Assembly: GCA_024663395.1 (NCBI GenBank)
Contig: JANFAH010000048.1
Location: forward strand, 310,001-374,000
Source of the DNA: Pisolithus tinctorius
Taxonomy: Eukaryota > Basidiomycota > Agaricomycetes > Boletales > Pisolithaceae
DNA length: 64,000 nt
Direction of reading: 5' to 3'
The translations under genes were made by a program, and so were the position numbers. The notes below the pieces were generated by a model. The model made no database searches. It had not been told where the DNA came from and was given only the letters and a program-made list of their open reading frames with translations. Positions 1-11,527 of the stretch are shown piece after piece. Each line of letters opens with the position of its first letter. Position 1 is the first letter of the stretch.

Positions 1-509
1 CGAAGAGAAAGTTGTCTACATCGTCTGACAAAACAGCGTCGATGACGCCAATTCTGTTCAGGTATGCAAGTTCAGCTTCTGCTTCACCGGGTGCCATTCT
101 CCATTCAAATCCAAACGCCTGGATGATGTTCTTCATACCCGTTGTGAGCCAGTGCGCGTTTCCACCTACGCGTTTCCCGCGTTTGACGGCGGGACGTTTG
201 GGTCCATCAAACACAAAGAGGGGGAGTAGGGGAGATTGAAGAAGTCGACAACATCGAAAGAAAAGCGTGCGCAGCTCCGGGTTTTCGCCTTCTCTTCCAT
301 AGGCTGCATGGAAGAACCAAATAGACGCGTCAATCCCGATTCGAAATCCTCGTCGGCCCCCCGGATTCGCGACAAATCCATCTGAGACTGCCAGGTCTGT
401 CAGAGAGCGAACCTCAGCAGCTGGTCGAAGAACCTGAACGGGAATTTAGTTTCTGGCGTCATGTCTGCAATCGTCGCACACTTGCCTCCCACAGTCCTGC
501 GACACCCAT
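1..509 (-). CDS. GEN1/XPG-like structure-specific nuclease, 5' part (runs off left edge)
   Basis: The minus strand encodes the start of a Rad2/XPG-superfamily nuclease, enzymes that cut flaps or branched DNA using acidic residues of the XPG-N and XPG-I regions. Exon 1 (509-486) gives MGVAGLWE, the N-terminus that begins the fold. Exon 2 (433 to the edge) reads VLRPAAEVRSLTDLAV, then FRIGIDASIWFFHAAYG with the first metal-binding Asp, LFVFDGPKRPAVKRGKRVGG with the second, and APGEAEAELAYLNRIGVIDA plus LSDDVDNFLF with the XPG-I acidic cluster. The intron (485-434, 52 nt) has a GC donor (GAG|GCAAGT) and CAG acceptor; frame is kept only with this donor. The 152 visible residues hold the motifs expected of an active enzyme. 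The C-terminal half is outside the window, so GEN1/Yen1-like versus the expanded mushroom paralog group cannot be decided. Confidence 0.9.
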
Positions 510-788
510 CCTTGTCCGATGCCACTGCCACTCAGGGATTCAAAACGCGTGGGTAGTCACTAGCACGTGATTTGGCTACGGCTCACTTCATTAACAGCTA
601 TTACTTCCTTACACACCTGCGTGGATGACGAACTCGATTACTAGGGACCTGGCCTCGTTTACTATCAGCACTCCTCGATTTGGGTTGGACCATGAGTCGT
701 GACAATATCCTCGTTGTCCCCTTGCCCCGCCAGCGTCAAACCCTTGTTCGACACGTACCATTACTTCAAGTCGCATTTTCTCGCCCAG

Positions 789-1458
789 ATGGGTACGCGC
801 AATGTCGTCCTCCTTGGAGAAGTAGGGTCCGGGAAGTCGTCCATCATCAATTTAATCGCCGGAAAGGAAGAAATCGAAATATCCAACAACGTAGACGGCG
901 GGACTCTTAACGCCTTGTGCTACACCCTGAACTTTAGCTCAAGCGGCGTCCGGATCAACCTTTGGGATACACCAGGGTGGAACCCGGCCAAGGAAGAGAA
1001 TAAGAAACAGAGGCAATCCACGAAGGAGATTGAACACCTCTTAAAGACCCTACACGCTACTGAAGGCATACACCTCCTCCTTTTTTGCATGCGGGCGGGG
1101 CGAGCGACAAATAACCTACTCGAAAACTACAATGGCTTCTACTCAAAGCGGGCTTGGCATAAAACTCCTGTTGCTCTTGTCATAACTCAGCTCGAGCGGT
1201 TTGAACCAAACATGCATAAGTGGTGGGAGGATAATGGCGGGAAGCTGGAGCGCCAAAAACTCAAATTCTACGCGCATGCATGTGTGACTACTGTGGGCGA
1301 CGAATGGAGTGGCAAGAAGAAGATCTCGCAGAATATACTTCGGAGACTCGTTATCCCAACTGAATCCCCGGGCCACGGTGATTTTTGTCCGGTAAGTTCC
1401 TTCCTCCTGAGCCCAGTTCTGTTACATAACCTAGCGAAGGGCTTAGCAGAAAATGTAG
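789..1458 (+). CDS. Small AIG1/GIMAP-like P-loop GTPase
   Basis: Predicted 203-residue G-domain protein. The first in-frame ATG (789) gives MGTRNVVLLGEVGSGKSS, placing the G1/Walker A loop (GEVGSGKS) ten residues from the start, as is usual in fungal AIG1/GIMAP-like GTPases. LWDTPGW supplies G3, and VALVITQLERF sits where the G4 strand is expected, although no clean NKxD/TKxD is visible. Exon 1 ends at 1391; a GT-AG intron (1392-1449) joins to a three-codon last exon (AAA ATG TAG). Without splicing the frame would run to 1583. No coiled coil or membrane segment follows the G domain. A second GTPase gene starts 66 bp downstream on the same strand, so this is a tandem pair. The cellular role is unknown; related animal and plant proteins act at membranes in immunity. 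Confidence 0.7.
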
Positions 1459-1523
1459 TGCGAGACTCCATTATCGTCGTCAGGACAGCCTCCTTGCGCC
1501 AGTATACCCAAAGCGTCGTGATA

Positions 1524-2231
1524 ATGTGCGCTATCCTAACGTTTAGCGCCAAGATATCCCCTTCACTGATATCTCTTCACTAGCGTAACTGGTCCGGTAG
1601 GCTCTGGGAAGAGCTCTGTAAGAACTCTTCTTAGGCTTGACTTTGTCCTCGACTGAGAATAAGCTATCAAGTTCATTAGTAGACTAACCGGGATTCCGGA
1701 AGATGATGTAGGTGTCGGCCACTCCTTGGCGCCGTGCACATCCTGCGTTCGTGAATTCCGTTATGTTGATCAGCATAGTGGCAAACGGGTCTCTCTCCTG
1801 GACGTCCCTGGGTTCGTACATCCGTCGCTGAGCAACAAGAAGATTTTGAAGATGATTGCAAGATGGCTGCAGAATGAGTGAGTAGCTTCTTTACTTGTGG
1901 CACATGACGTGGTAATCTCTTTGTTAGGTACAAAGGGAATGTCCCTCTTGCCGGTATCCTCTACCTTCATTCTGTCGCGCATCCGTTTATCAAAGCCGTC
2001 TCTCCCATGGAGTTCTCCCCCCTCGGTGAGAAATGTGGAGAAAGCATTATATCGAAATTATCTCTTGTCACAACCATGTGGGACGCCGTGTCGCAAACAG
2101 ATGGTGAGATGAAGTTGGCAGAATGCGAGAGGGTATGGCGGCTTGTGCTTCCCCCGGGCAAACCAGTACCTCAATATTTGAACACGTACCAATCCGCAAG
2201 GGAGATCATTCAGCGACTTGTTTCGCCTTGA
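1524..2231 (+). CDS. Second AIG1/GIMAP-like GTPase of the tandem pair
   Basis: Four exons (1524-1540, 1584-1617, 1672-1877, 1928-2231) give a 186-residue protein. Splicing creates MCAILTVTGPVGSGKSS (G1) followed by FISRLTGIPEDDVGVGHSL, LLDVPGF (G3, with Val where Thr is usual) and LVTTMWD, the G4-region signature of this fungal family, then a helical tail ending LVSP. The same intron positions, next to VTGP and after GKSS, occur in the GTPase genes at 31.2-33.5, 34.0-35.9 and 45.6-46.4 kb, which supports the model. The first donor (GTTTAG at 1541) is weak, so expression is less certain. Unlike the 34-kb paralog it lacks the coiled coil and C-terminal helical domain and may be a shortened family member. 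Confidence 0.55.
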
Positions 2232-3822
2232 GGTGCAATCTGGCTGGCCTTGTCTGTTGCGATCCGTATGCAACCGTGCTGGATCGTAAACGAAACACAC
2301 TCCCGAGTTGACTACAAATATCATATCAAACTGTAGGCAGCCAGCAATACTACAAATCTCAGGGACATATCTGCAACACATGGTCGGATGGGTTTTCTTG
2401 GTTGTTGAATTACCGTCCACGCAGGTGGTTGAGAACACCTGAGGATGCGGTCGTCGATTAATAGTTCTACATGTGGGTGAGAATATACATATAAGTAATT
2501 TTTGTATTCGTACTGTAACCCAACTGTCATGATCTTGCGTAGTGATTATACAGTACCTGCTCGTTTAACGTTGACTGGACGAGTGCCAGTATGTACTACC
2601 AAACTCATAAGTAGTGAGCATGACTCCCCATTTCTGCCTCTGCAACTTTCAGATTAGTACGCACAATAACTAGAAGCTATTTTCTGATCTTCGAAGTAAA
2701 TCAACAAACGGATGAATGTCTCACAGATGGGGTTGTTCAGTACAGTCTCAACCGCCCTTGCAATGGCCGCATACCACACAGCCTATCGACAGACCTCCTA
2801 GTGAAATACTTGGCAGGCTGAATTCCAGTCCTCCTGAGTTCCATACCAAACATGCATTGTTCAACCTCTAGCTCCTCGGCCGTCGTCATGTATAATACTG
2901 CCCTGTACAGCACATACCTTCGATAACTCCGGAACCTTGAACCTGCCAGCGGTATTTGGGCGAGGCCGATGGCGATGCGGAAGCACCAAAAAAGTATTGA
3001 TTGGCATCTCGAGCTCTACTGGAACAGATGGAAACGCAAAGGAATGAAAACACAGCAAACTCACTAAGTTGACACCAACAGCCACCAAATATCCTATCGA
3101 CCAGACAAGTGCTGCAGGGCCTCCAGAAGTTGTAACCCGAAGAGTACGGTGGATACGGTTCTAAAGCCCGGCCCCCGTTCTGGTCCCGGTAAGCCGGTCG
3201 AGTGCTGATGTCGTTGATGCCGATAGTTCCGGAGGTCCCGACTGATCTTGGCCGCATCACACGAGGCACGTGCCAGTGATTCCGGCTGCAGCCTCCGCTG
3301 CGTCAGGGGGAGACAAGCGCACACGTCGACTTTCATCTCTCATTCCCGGAAAACATGTCAAAAACCTCGAACTTCAAGAGCCCAATGTTACAATGCAGGT
3401 GCTCGAGAAGAGAGACAGCATGGAGTCATGTCCATTAGAACTTCGGTGCTAAAGATGCCAGATCATCATCCCCTGGAATGACCATTGCATACTCGTTCAA
3501 CATATGCATGGCGCTGAACAGAAGGCAGTTCCGAGTCTCGTTGCTATATTCCGAAACTGATAGCTTTCAAACCAAGATAGCCATCGCTTCGTAGCTGTTA
3601 GGCCACCGTCCTGGTCGGTATCCCGTCTCAGATATTCCTCCTACACCATTACGGGACGGAATTGACCAAGGGAAAGGGTAACAGGTGATACGAAGCTGTT
3701 AAGCTATCAGCAGAGTCTAACCCTCGGTGGTAGATCGTCATGGTTCCACCACTGGGTGCACAGTCCTGTTGGCTCCGTAGCCGTTTCACTGCAATTCACA
3801 TTCACAGCGTCCTACGGGCCCG
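2232..3822. other. Intergenic, no supported gene
   Basis: No gene is recognised. A minus-strand open stretch around 2886-3340 has a plausible GT-AG intron near 3015-3063 but no recognisable domain. The bases around 2710-2830 resemble the end of the GTPase relic near 6850-6905 (a shared block around CAGCCTATCGAYAG), so decayed copies of a GTPase flank may be present. Confidence 0.4.
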
Positions 3823-3829
3823 TATATAA
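3823..3829 (+). promoter_or_regulatory. TATA box of the P450 gene
   Basis: TATATAA lies 47 bp upstream of the P450 start codon, at a distance compatible with a short 5' untranslated region. Confidence 0.55.
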
Positions 3830-3875
3830 TCTCTTTTGATTTCACCAATGAAGCAGCAACGAACTCAGACACAAT

Positions 3876-6039
3876 ATGTCTTCCACCACTTCTACCATGC
3901 GTACGGCGGCCTATGACAACCTGCTAGCGGTTTATCGTTCAACTTCTATCCTCAGTGTCCTCGCAGGCATCGCCGGTATCTTGGTTCTACGCAGTACCTT
4001 GCGCGCAGTTCGAAGGAAACTCAAGACTACCAGTCTTCGCGGGCCACCTGGAACGCACCCCGTATTCGGGGCGTCGAAAGATCTCTTCGAGGCACCAGAC
4101 ACAGGGGAGATCTTTGAAACATGGGCCGAAGAATATGGTGTAGCATACGAGGTCCCAACGAGTTTCGGCGGGACGAAGATCATGCTGTGCGATCCAAGAG
4201 CCCTCGCACATTACTATGCCCGGGAAACCTTGACATATGTGCTAACCGACTCGGCCAGAGTATTCCTCGAACGCGGGGTATGTTCCTCTCAGCAGTGTCT
4301 TGAGTGTTCCGCTTACATACAACTCGACATTTAGTTCGGGAGAGGAATACTGTGGTCGCACGGAGACGATCACAAGAGGTAGCTTCAATATAGCAAAACC
4401 GGAAATAACGTGCTTACCCTTGTTCCTCAGACAACGCAAATCCTTGTCGCCTGCATTCAGCCACGCCGCTTTGCGGAAGCTCGCCCATGTATTCTACAAC
4501 TGTGCTCACAAAGTAAGCCGTACCAATGCTGCTTGATATGTTTTCGGAAACTAAGCGTTGATGGCCTAGACGAAAGCCGGTTGGGACGCTCTGATCGAGA
4601 TGAGTGGCGGTGAAAGTACTTTCATCGAAATTCAGGATTGGATGAACCATATCTCGTGAGCGGTTCACGCTTGCATGTGTTGAAGCTTAGTCTGAGTACT
4701 TGCTCCAGCCTGGACACCATTGGCATGGCAGGGTTCTCCCATGAATTCGATTCTCTCGATGGTAAACCGGCCACGATCCAACAAGTGTTCAGTGCCTTCG
4801 ACGCGTCGGCTAAGCAATCGTTCGTCGATGTTGCAGTTGTCCTCTTCGCAGATGTGTTCCCCGTGTTTTCTTACGTACCGGTATCTTGTGTTAAATCACT
4901 CACTGACATGCAAAATACGTTGTCGGGTATCGCAAAGAAGCTCCTAGACAGGGTGGAGAAAGAAAAGAAGGAGGGAGTTATTGACGGCAAAGAGGACAAG
5001 TCGATCATCGGAGTGCTTAGTATGTCGTCTCACTACGATTGGATGTTAGACTTATCGAGGACCCCCTTTAGTCAAAGCTACTGAGGCAGAGGGCGGACGA
5101 CATGTGACCTCAGAAGAAGTGCTGTCATCGGTGAGTAATGGTGATCCTACCCTTGGCAAGTTGTCGCTTACGGTTGATCACCAGATGAAAGAATTACTTC
5201 TTGCTGGTTACATCACTACATCGAGTGAGCCCCTTGTTTTGGCATGGCTTGTTAACCAGCCTAACGGTCTTTCCAGATAGCATGACTTGGGCATTGGTTG
5301 AACTTGCCCGTAACCCGGATATTCAAGGCAAACTGCGGGACGAGCTTTTGGCCTTCGGTTCTGAGCCAACGTACGACCAGTTGCAGAGTAGCCTGACACT
5401 TCCTTACCTCGACGCTGTGGTACACGAGTCCCTCCGCATCCATCCCCCCCTGACAGATTTTGTCCGCGTGGTAAGTCGACTTACAAACAAGTCATAATCC
5501 CTCCCTTTGACCTTCATATCACCTTCCCAGGCGACGGAGGACGACGTTATCCCTCTCTCGGCGCCTGTCATTACTAAGTCTGGCCAAGCCATCAATAGCA
5601 TCTCTGTAGCACGTGGCACGAAAATCGGGCTACCGATGGCATGTATCAACCGATCCACTGCCATCTGGGGACCAGACGCGAAAGTCTTCCGCCCAGAGCG
5701 TTGGCTTGAGAAAGATGGTATCCCAAAGAAGGCACAGGATGTCCAAGGATACCGTCACCTCTTGACCTTCGCTGATGGGCCAAGGAATTGTCTCGGAAAG
5801 GGCTTTGCGGTATCCGAGATGAAGGTGAGTTTGAGATTGCCTCATAATCCATCAGGGTATACTGATACACCTTTGCATAGGCGGTGCTGTCTGTGCTGGT
5901 GAAGAGTTTCGTGTTCGAGATGAGGGACGGTCCGAACACACAAATTGAGCTGTGCAGAGGAATACTACCCAGGCCCCGAGTGGTCGGTGAAGAAGGCGCG
6001 GCGATGCCATTGCGCGTGACCCGGTACGAGGGCTGTTGA
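3876..6039 (+). CDS. Cytochrome P450 monooxygenase, microsomal type
   Basis: Ten exons (3876-4277, 4335-4378, 4431-4512, 4570-4655, 4709-5019, 5072-5130, 5185-5224, 5277-5470, 5531-5824, 5881-6039) join in frame to 556 residues, a normal P450 length. An N-terminal hydrophobic anchor (about residues 25-45) precedes the proline hinge LRGPPGTHPVFG. Other landmarks are WSHGDDHKRQRKSLSPAF (helix C), LLLAGYITTSNSMTW (helix I, oxygen-activating AGxxT), HESLRIHPP (ExxR), FRPERWL, and the heme loop FADGPRNCLGKGFA with the cysteine ligand. All key residues are present. It should bind heme at the ER and receive electrons from P450 reductase; fungal members act in secondary metabolism or detoxification. 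The substrate cannot be inferred, and no biosynthetic partner genes are adjacent. Confidence 0.93.
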
Positions 6040-6479
6040 TTCATTGATGCAAATGGACAACGGCGGGGCCATTATTTGCCGTGATATACTAGACTATCCT
6101 TAGCTTTCGCCGTTGATGGACGATCTATAAGTAAGTCAACTGCTACACATATACACTAGACCACGTATATACCATGATACCACAAAGCACTGGATGTCTT
6201 GATCTAATTTTATTAACTGGAATTGCTCCATAGCCTATTTTGCCCAATATACACACTTTCCCGTATTGTATCCGAAAACATCTTGAGTGGACTGTACGGA
6301 GGTCGCCCGAACTTACCGTAAGTTAGGGCTGACCAGCACGGACCGAGCTCTGCATTTCGTTGCACAGCTGCGGAAGCCGCCAGCGGATGTAATCTGAGGC
6401 TCCGTCATTGACATCAGCGAAGCCATCTGGTCCGCCCCTCGCACCCTACCTCGGCGTGCTCAAAAAGATACCGTCGGTG
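6040..6479. other. Intergenic downstream of the P450
   Basis: AT-rich 3' flank of the P450. No gene or repeat seen. Confidence 0.4.
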
Positions 6480-6800
6480 GTGATGTGTGCCATCCTCACA
6501 TATAGCACCAAGATGCTCGCCTCGCCAGCGGTATCTTTCCCCTAGCGTAACCGGTCTTGAAAGAGAACTCTTCCTAGACTTGACTTCGCCATTGGCTAAG
6601 AATGTTCATTAGTAGACTGTCCGAGACGGAAGATGGTGCAGGTGTCGACTACTCCTTGAAGTGTACATCCCGCCTTCACGCATTGGGTTATGTTGATCAA
6701 CAAGGTGGCAAACTACTGGCAAACCCATGATCCTCCAGGCCGGACGTCCCTGGCATTCCGCATCCGTCACTGAGCGGCACGAAGAATTCGAAGATTCTAA
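6480..6800 (+). pseudogene. Decayed copy of the 1.5-kb GTPase
   Basis: The stretch is alignable by eye with 1520-1860: the short first exon (ATGTGTGCCATCCTCAC), the CTAGCGTAACCGG acceptor region, TTCATTAGTAGACTGTCCG, the TATGTTGATCAACAAGGTGGCAAAC segment (split here in two by eye) and the CCTGGCATTCCGCATCCGTCACTGAGC block. The glycine-rich P-loop codons are lost, the GT donor of intron 1 has become AT, and several frameshifts and stops break the frame. It cannot make a working G domain. It lies just after the P450, so a duplicated GTPase probably inserted here and then decayed. Confidence 0.75.
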
Positions 6801-9107
6801 TACTTCATACTTACAAACATTGCTAGCATGCCCCACTGCCCTTCGATGGGGGTTGTTGCAACTACGCAGCCTATCGATAGGCCCCTTAGTTCGATCCCCA
6901 AGTGGCTTATTAGAAGTTCAGGTCCTGATCAGTGACCAAATATGGTCAAACTCCAAACTCAGCCGGGCCCGTAATTTTAAGTCTACCCATTCCTCATCCG
7001 CGTTTGATGTGGTTCTGCCTAATCACCTTTCCCATTCGCTTAAACCTCATTTTCCCTACCCTATTCTGTTACGTTCTTCGTCCCCTCCTTATAATGCCGG
7101 TGATCGTGAAGTTGTAGAACGTAAACCTTCTTACGTAAGGGCCACTAGTTACGAAACTCGAAGTCGTGTTCATTTCCATCATCGAGCGACTTCAATATTT
7201 TGTTACCGCTCGTGCTCGCTGCGAGCTCCTTGCTTCTCTCTGCTGATGAACTGTGAGGACGCAGAAAGAACTGCTCAGGAAAGAAATAGGCACTTCTTTC
7301 CTGAGCGTTTGTTTGTGTCTTCACAGTTCCGAGCTTTGCTTTATGTAAGTGTGGTCGACCACTTCATTCACCGCCTAATACATACCCCACAACCACAACA
7401 ACACCAGGCATCCATGTGTTTCTTCCTCTTCTTTCTACTTTCAGGGTCACGGGACACTGCTACACCCACATATCCCCCTCCCCTTGCCCAATTCGCGTTG
7501 GCTGGTAGAAACTCATGCTGAATGAGTCATTGTCAGTGGCGAGCCAGACTAAATTTGAGTACATTTCCGACCTGTGCAATGATGTCCAACATGTGTGGTA
7601 CGTGAAGTCCTTTCTTTTGGCCTAGTGCTACCAGCGTGTCTGGGATGTTTTATATACACATCATAAACTCAATCAATGCAACCCTGCTTGGCCCTCAATA
7701 TTGAGCCACATCCACATCAAACTGCCTGGTGAAAAAAACCCTCTCACTTCAACATCACCACGACGAGCCGGCCAACCGCACGTAAGCTTGTCTTCCGTTA
7801 GAGAAGCGAGGAGAAGACTGACAACATCTATCATTGCGAATTCAGTCACTAAACACTCATGATGTAGTACCCGCCGCATGCCCACGGTTTTCCTTGCTCT
7901 AGACCCTCCTACCATTGGGTATGGTGGGTATGGTTTTATCAGACGTCGGTCAGGTCGTAAAGCGCCACTACAACCATACAAGGACAAATCCAATGGAAAT
8001 TTTAGCGTCAAGTGATCCTACCAGCAATGAAAGGCTCAAATTACAGCGCCACGGCTCGCAAAGGTCTGTCTTGTTGGTCGTAATTCCCAGGAAATATACG
8101 GGCTGGGATCAGGAAGCAGTCAAACTTACTAATAAAGGCCACCCTGTAGTGGTGTCCACTGCAAGTTTCATTTATCACAATTGAATGTCTAGTTCCGTGT
8201 GCATTACGACCGTGTCCGAGTCGGAAGTGTAAAACAGGCCCCACGGCAACAAGACAAAAACCGAGATTATTTCAGTTCCTGCTTCTGGCCGTATCCCCTT
8301 TCAGCAATTTATAACGGTAGGATCAAATTGTACTTGCATGCTGCAGACTACAACCTCTGCACGTCATTGCTGTCTCGTCCAATTTTTTTTCCCCTAATGA
8401 CACAGAAAAGACATAAAGGAAGGCCTCATTCCTCAGGTAACATGTTGCCGCGTTCGATGACCATTGAATTAATTTCACGTGTGTCCTATGTTTGACCTTC
8501 AAGGTGGTGGTCCTTTAGTTCAGGTTCACCAGGCGACGATTACTTCGCAATCATTGGTAACTGTTTACTCTCGCACTACGGCTTTATGTGTCGTAAAGAT
8601 TCTAGCCGTACAAGTTCAGATGGCCCTACGATATAGGTGCTATACAAAGGATTGTTCAAATCAAAGCAGTAGAGCTGCGTTTTTGAGGGTGCATGACGAC
8701 CCTTACACTGAACGTTGACAACGTTGAATGGCAAGGCATGGTCTTGGACCCTAGTTCGGAAGAAACCGCAATGCTACCCTACCAAGACACCTGACAACGT
8801 TAGGGCTGAGCGTCGAGTGTTTGGCTGCGCTCCATCGACCACTGTCCAACGTGGTGTCCCACGCATCATCCCTGGTGAGATCTATGGGATGGGATGGGAG
8901 GGTGTGTCAGCCGAAGCCCGAGTGCTACAAAATACTATTGTCGTAAACGCAGGATGGCAGAGATTTGAGTAAAACAGAGGACAGGTAATTCAAACAACAG
9001 TCATTAATGATAGCGCACAACTTGCTCGGATACTGCAGTCAAGAAGCTATTATCGGAGCTTGACGCTTCACGGCGTCTTCAGGTCATGACTACCTACGCG
9101 CAGCCGA
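6801..9107. other. Long gene-poor stretch
   Basis: No gene could be supported in 2.3 kb. Open frames at 6727-7521, 7915-8184 and 8479-8972 show no domain, no convincing start context and no consistent splicing. The only structured feature seen is the inverted repeat at 7249-7328. Confidence 0.4.
7249..7328. repeat. Imperfect inverted repeat with short loop
   Basis: AACTGTGA...GCTCAGGAAAGAA on the left is mirrored by TTCTTTCCTGAGC...TCACAGTT on the right around a loop of about eight bases. The outer 8 bp and inner 13 bp pair perfectly and the middle is partly mismatched. It could be a small palindromic element or fold into a roughly 35-bp RNA hairpin. No flanking duplication is evident. Confidence 0.6.
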
Positions 9108-10656
9108 TCAACCACCTGCTTTCCCAAGGAGCGCGTAACCACTTCCTTGTGGCCCGTGCAGCTGTAATTAATAGTATGGTGGCTCAGAACCACGTACCCG
9201 TAGAAACGTTCTCGGGCCATCAACATACCTTGCTGTAGCAGCGCCCGCACAGCGGCTCGCCATCTTTCTCATTCAAGCGTTTGGAATCCAACAGGGTATT
9301 GCAAGATGAGCACCTCAGACACCCCTTATGCCACGTTTTCCCAATCGCCTTCATCTGATGCCAGGAATCAGCCAAGTCTCAGAGCGAGGATTCACAGGAA
9401 GTTGGCCAACCTGTTCGGCAAAATACACATTCTTCCCACACCGAGGGCATACAGGGGTTGCACCCCCTAGTCCCCACGACTTCACGGGACTAGTACCAAT
9501 GCCTCCGAGTGCCATTCCATATCGAGTTCCCGTGGATGTTTGCTTCAAAGGAGTAATGTTAACCGGACTGATGAACCCCGTTGAACTTGGTTTGAGTGAC
9601 GATTCCGGTCGTTCTATAGATGCATCATAGAGCCCATCAGGGGGCTCAGAAGAGCCCGGGGAAGATTTGGACGGACTGAGCAGGTTGGAAGGCAACGTTT
9701 TGAGATACGCTGTACGTCGGATTCCAGGGGTGCTTTCTTCATTCGTAGCGTTGGTGTCTTGCATCTCATCTGTCTCTGTTGCCTCTGCACCCATCTCTTC
9801 ATCTGCCTCTGAACCTGTAAGTTCGAGGGGTGCACTAGATGGCGATGCACGATTAAAGCGTGTGGGAAGAGCGGAATTGGCACGCAATAGTGGCGTTGCA
9901 CCACTCGTACCAGTGAAGTGAGCCCGAATAGGTGAACGAGACCCACTGGTTAAGGTTGCGGACAGATCGGCAGATCCATGTGCCCTGCTATGTGTCAAGG
10001 GCGTAGGGAATGTACTCCTCACGGGAGAGGCTGAACCAGTCAGCGTATTCACGAGAGGTCCATGAGCTGAGCGGACGGAAGATGAGGCAAAGGACAAAGA
10101 GGAGAGGTCATCTTTGTCCGGGAGGTTTGCTTGTCGCAGGTCGCGTATCCCAAACGATCGGACGTGGCAAGTTTTGCTTACAAGGGAATGTCAACTCAAC
10201 ACGACTAGCCTAGCAGAAAGAAGAAAGCTCACCAGTATGGCTACACATCACGCAGAAATGAGTGAGAAGGGTTGGATTCGAGAAAGTCACACACCATTTG
10301 ATCATGTTCCAGTAACGTCAGTGAATCTAAACGTTTATTGCAAGAGGTACACGCCAGACATGGCTACGTACAGCAAAGTTTTAAATGAAATGTCATGGCC
10401 AAGTGGAACGATGGATCCTTGCCTTGTGATACAACTGATCAGAACAAGGTCGGCCAGCCGCAAATGAGTATGAAATAGTTGGTCGTTGGCTGGGCTTCTT
10501 ACCTTGCGACCAGGGCCCATTATCTGAATGGATGAAGTCAATGATTGCAATGAGTGTAACATGAAGCGGAGAACCCATACGACCCCATACCTGCTCGGCA
10601 GCGTAGACGGCCTTATCGCATCGGGGACAAATTGGTGTTCCTCCGAAGGGGTGCAT
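9108..10656 (-). CDS. Two-LIM-domain protein
   Basis: Eight exons (10656-10591, 10523-10503, 10434-10423, 10363-10295, 10240-10233, 10176-9411, 9354-9229, 9161-9108) give 373 residues in frame. LIM1 begins at once (GGTPICPRCDKAVYAAEQ) and continues through LYHKPCLACTSCNKRLDS and PYCKTCHVRSFG. A Ser/Pro/Thr-rich linker of about 220 residues follows. LIM2 starts CPRCGKNVYFAEQ and continues GKTWHKGCLRCSSCNTLLDS and GEPLCGRCYSK, ending GSGYALLGKAGG. The zinc-ligand Cys/His spacing is complete in both. LIM domains bind protein partners, often at actin structures or signalling scaffolds, and members with this layout resemble cysteine-rich LIM proteins. Exons of 12 and 8 nt and a GC donor after LYHK (AAG|GCAAGG) are required for continuity and recreate the conserved LIM1 sequence exactly. 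Confidence 0.9.
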
Positions 10657-11527
10657 CTCAGACGTAATGATGTCGCGTAACCTGTGGGTTATGTATGCAA
10701 CAGTCAGCCCCGGTGACAGCTACTTACTGAAAAGTTGGAGGTACAAAGTACTGAAAAGCGACGAGCAGCCGGAATTGATTCTCGAATACTACGGTGAGTG
10801 GACAGCCCCGTGAGCGTAGTGTTGCTAAGATATCCACTTGCAGAGCTTTTGTTCGGTGATTTCCGACCGCGAATTACCGCGTCCCTTGGGCTGCAGTACT
10901 TGGCTGACAGCTGCGCGCCGCAAACTTCAAGTTTGGCTTTGCACTGCGGCGGGAGCCATTGGCCAAGTGCACTAGTGATTTTTGGAAATGGATGATCCAT
11001 GATTGGATGGTCTGCCGGCGTATTAGTGCTGCATTGTCCAGCAAGCCTAAGGCTTCCCCTGAGGAGTCTCCACGGAGCACTAATCTCGAACCAGACGTTA
11101 TGGGACGATTCTACTGTGCAGCTGGCCAACGGCATTTTGCTGTCCCTAACTTCTAAGGACGGGTTGTCTCGCTGCCGTGCCTATTACTGATAGCGTCGAC
11201 GTCTGTGAATCTATGAAATAACTCAAGTCACCACCCCGAAGTTAAAGAGGTCCCCTAGATTCGAGGAAGAATTCTCTGACGACACGAAGCCTATAAATCC
11301 CTTGTGAATTGCGTAGCATCGAATTGGACAGCTCCGCAAGTCGGAGCGGAGCTTGAAATGACAATCGCGATGAGATTTTTTTCGTAGATGGTGTGTTGTG
11401 TGATCAAACAAATCGCTCCCGTCAAACGCCCTTCTCTTTCTATTTTCCATCTTCTTTCGTCTCCTCTATTTTCCTACCCGTGTAGACCAACTTAGACTAC
11501 CCACCCTATCTGTCTCTGCCCTTGACG
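10657..11527. other. Intergenic between LIM gene and eIF5A
   Basis: It must contain the two divergent promoters. A minus-strand open frame (10704-11135) has no recognisable domain. A plus-strand two-exon frame (10691-10793 plus 10844-10995) has good splice sites but starts only 35 bp from the LIM start codon, so it is not called. Confidence 0.4.

Noticed and set aside
2886..3480. Minus-strand open frame with a plausible intron
   Set aside because: No domain, unclear start and no continuation into a recognisable protein.
6727..7521. 264-codon plus-strand frame
   Set aside because: It overlaps the GTPase relic and a hairpin, is low in protein-like composition and has no domain or splice support.
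9328..9921. Plus-strand open frames over the LIM gene
   Set aside because: The opposite strand gives complete LIM zinc-ligand spacing, so these are shadows.
10691..10995. Plus-strand two-exon ORF of 84 codons with good splice sites
   Set aside because: It starts only 35 bp from the LIM start codon with no room for two promoters and no recognisable domain; kept only as a remark.
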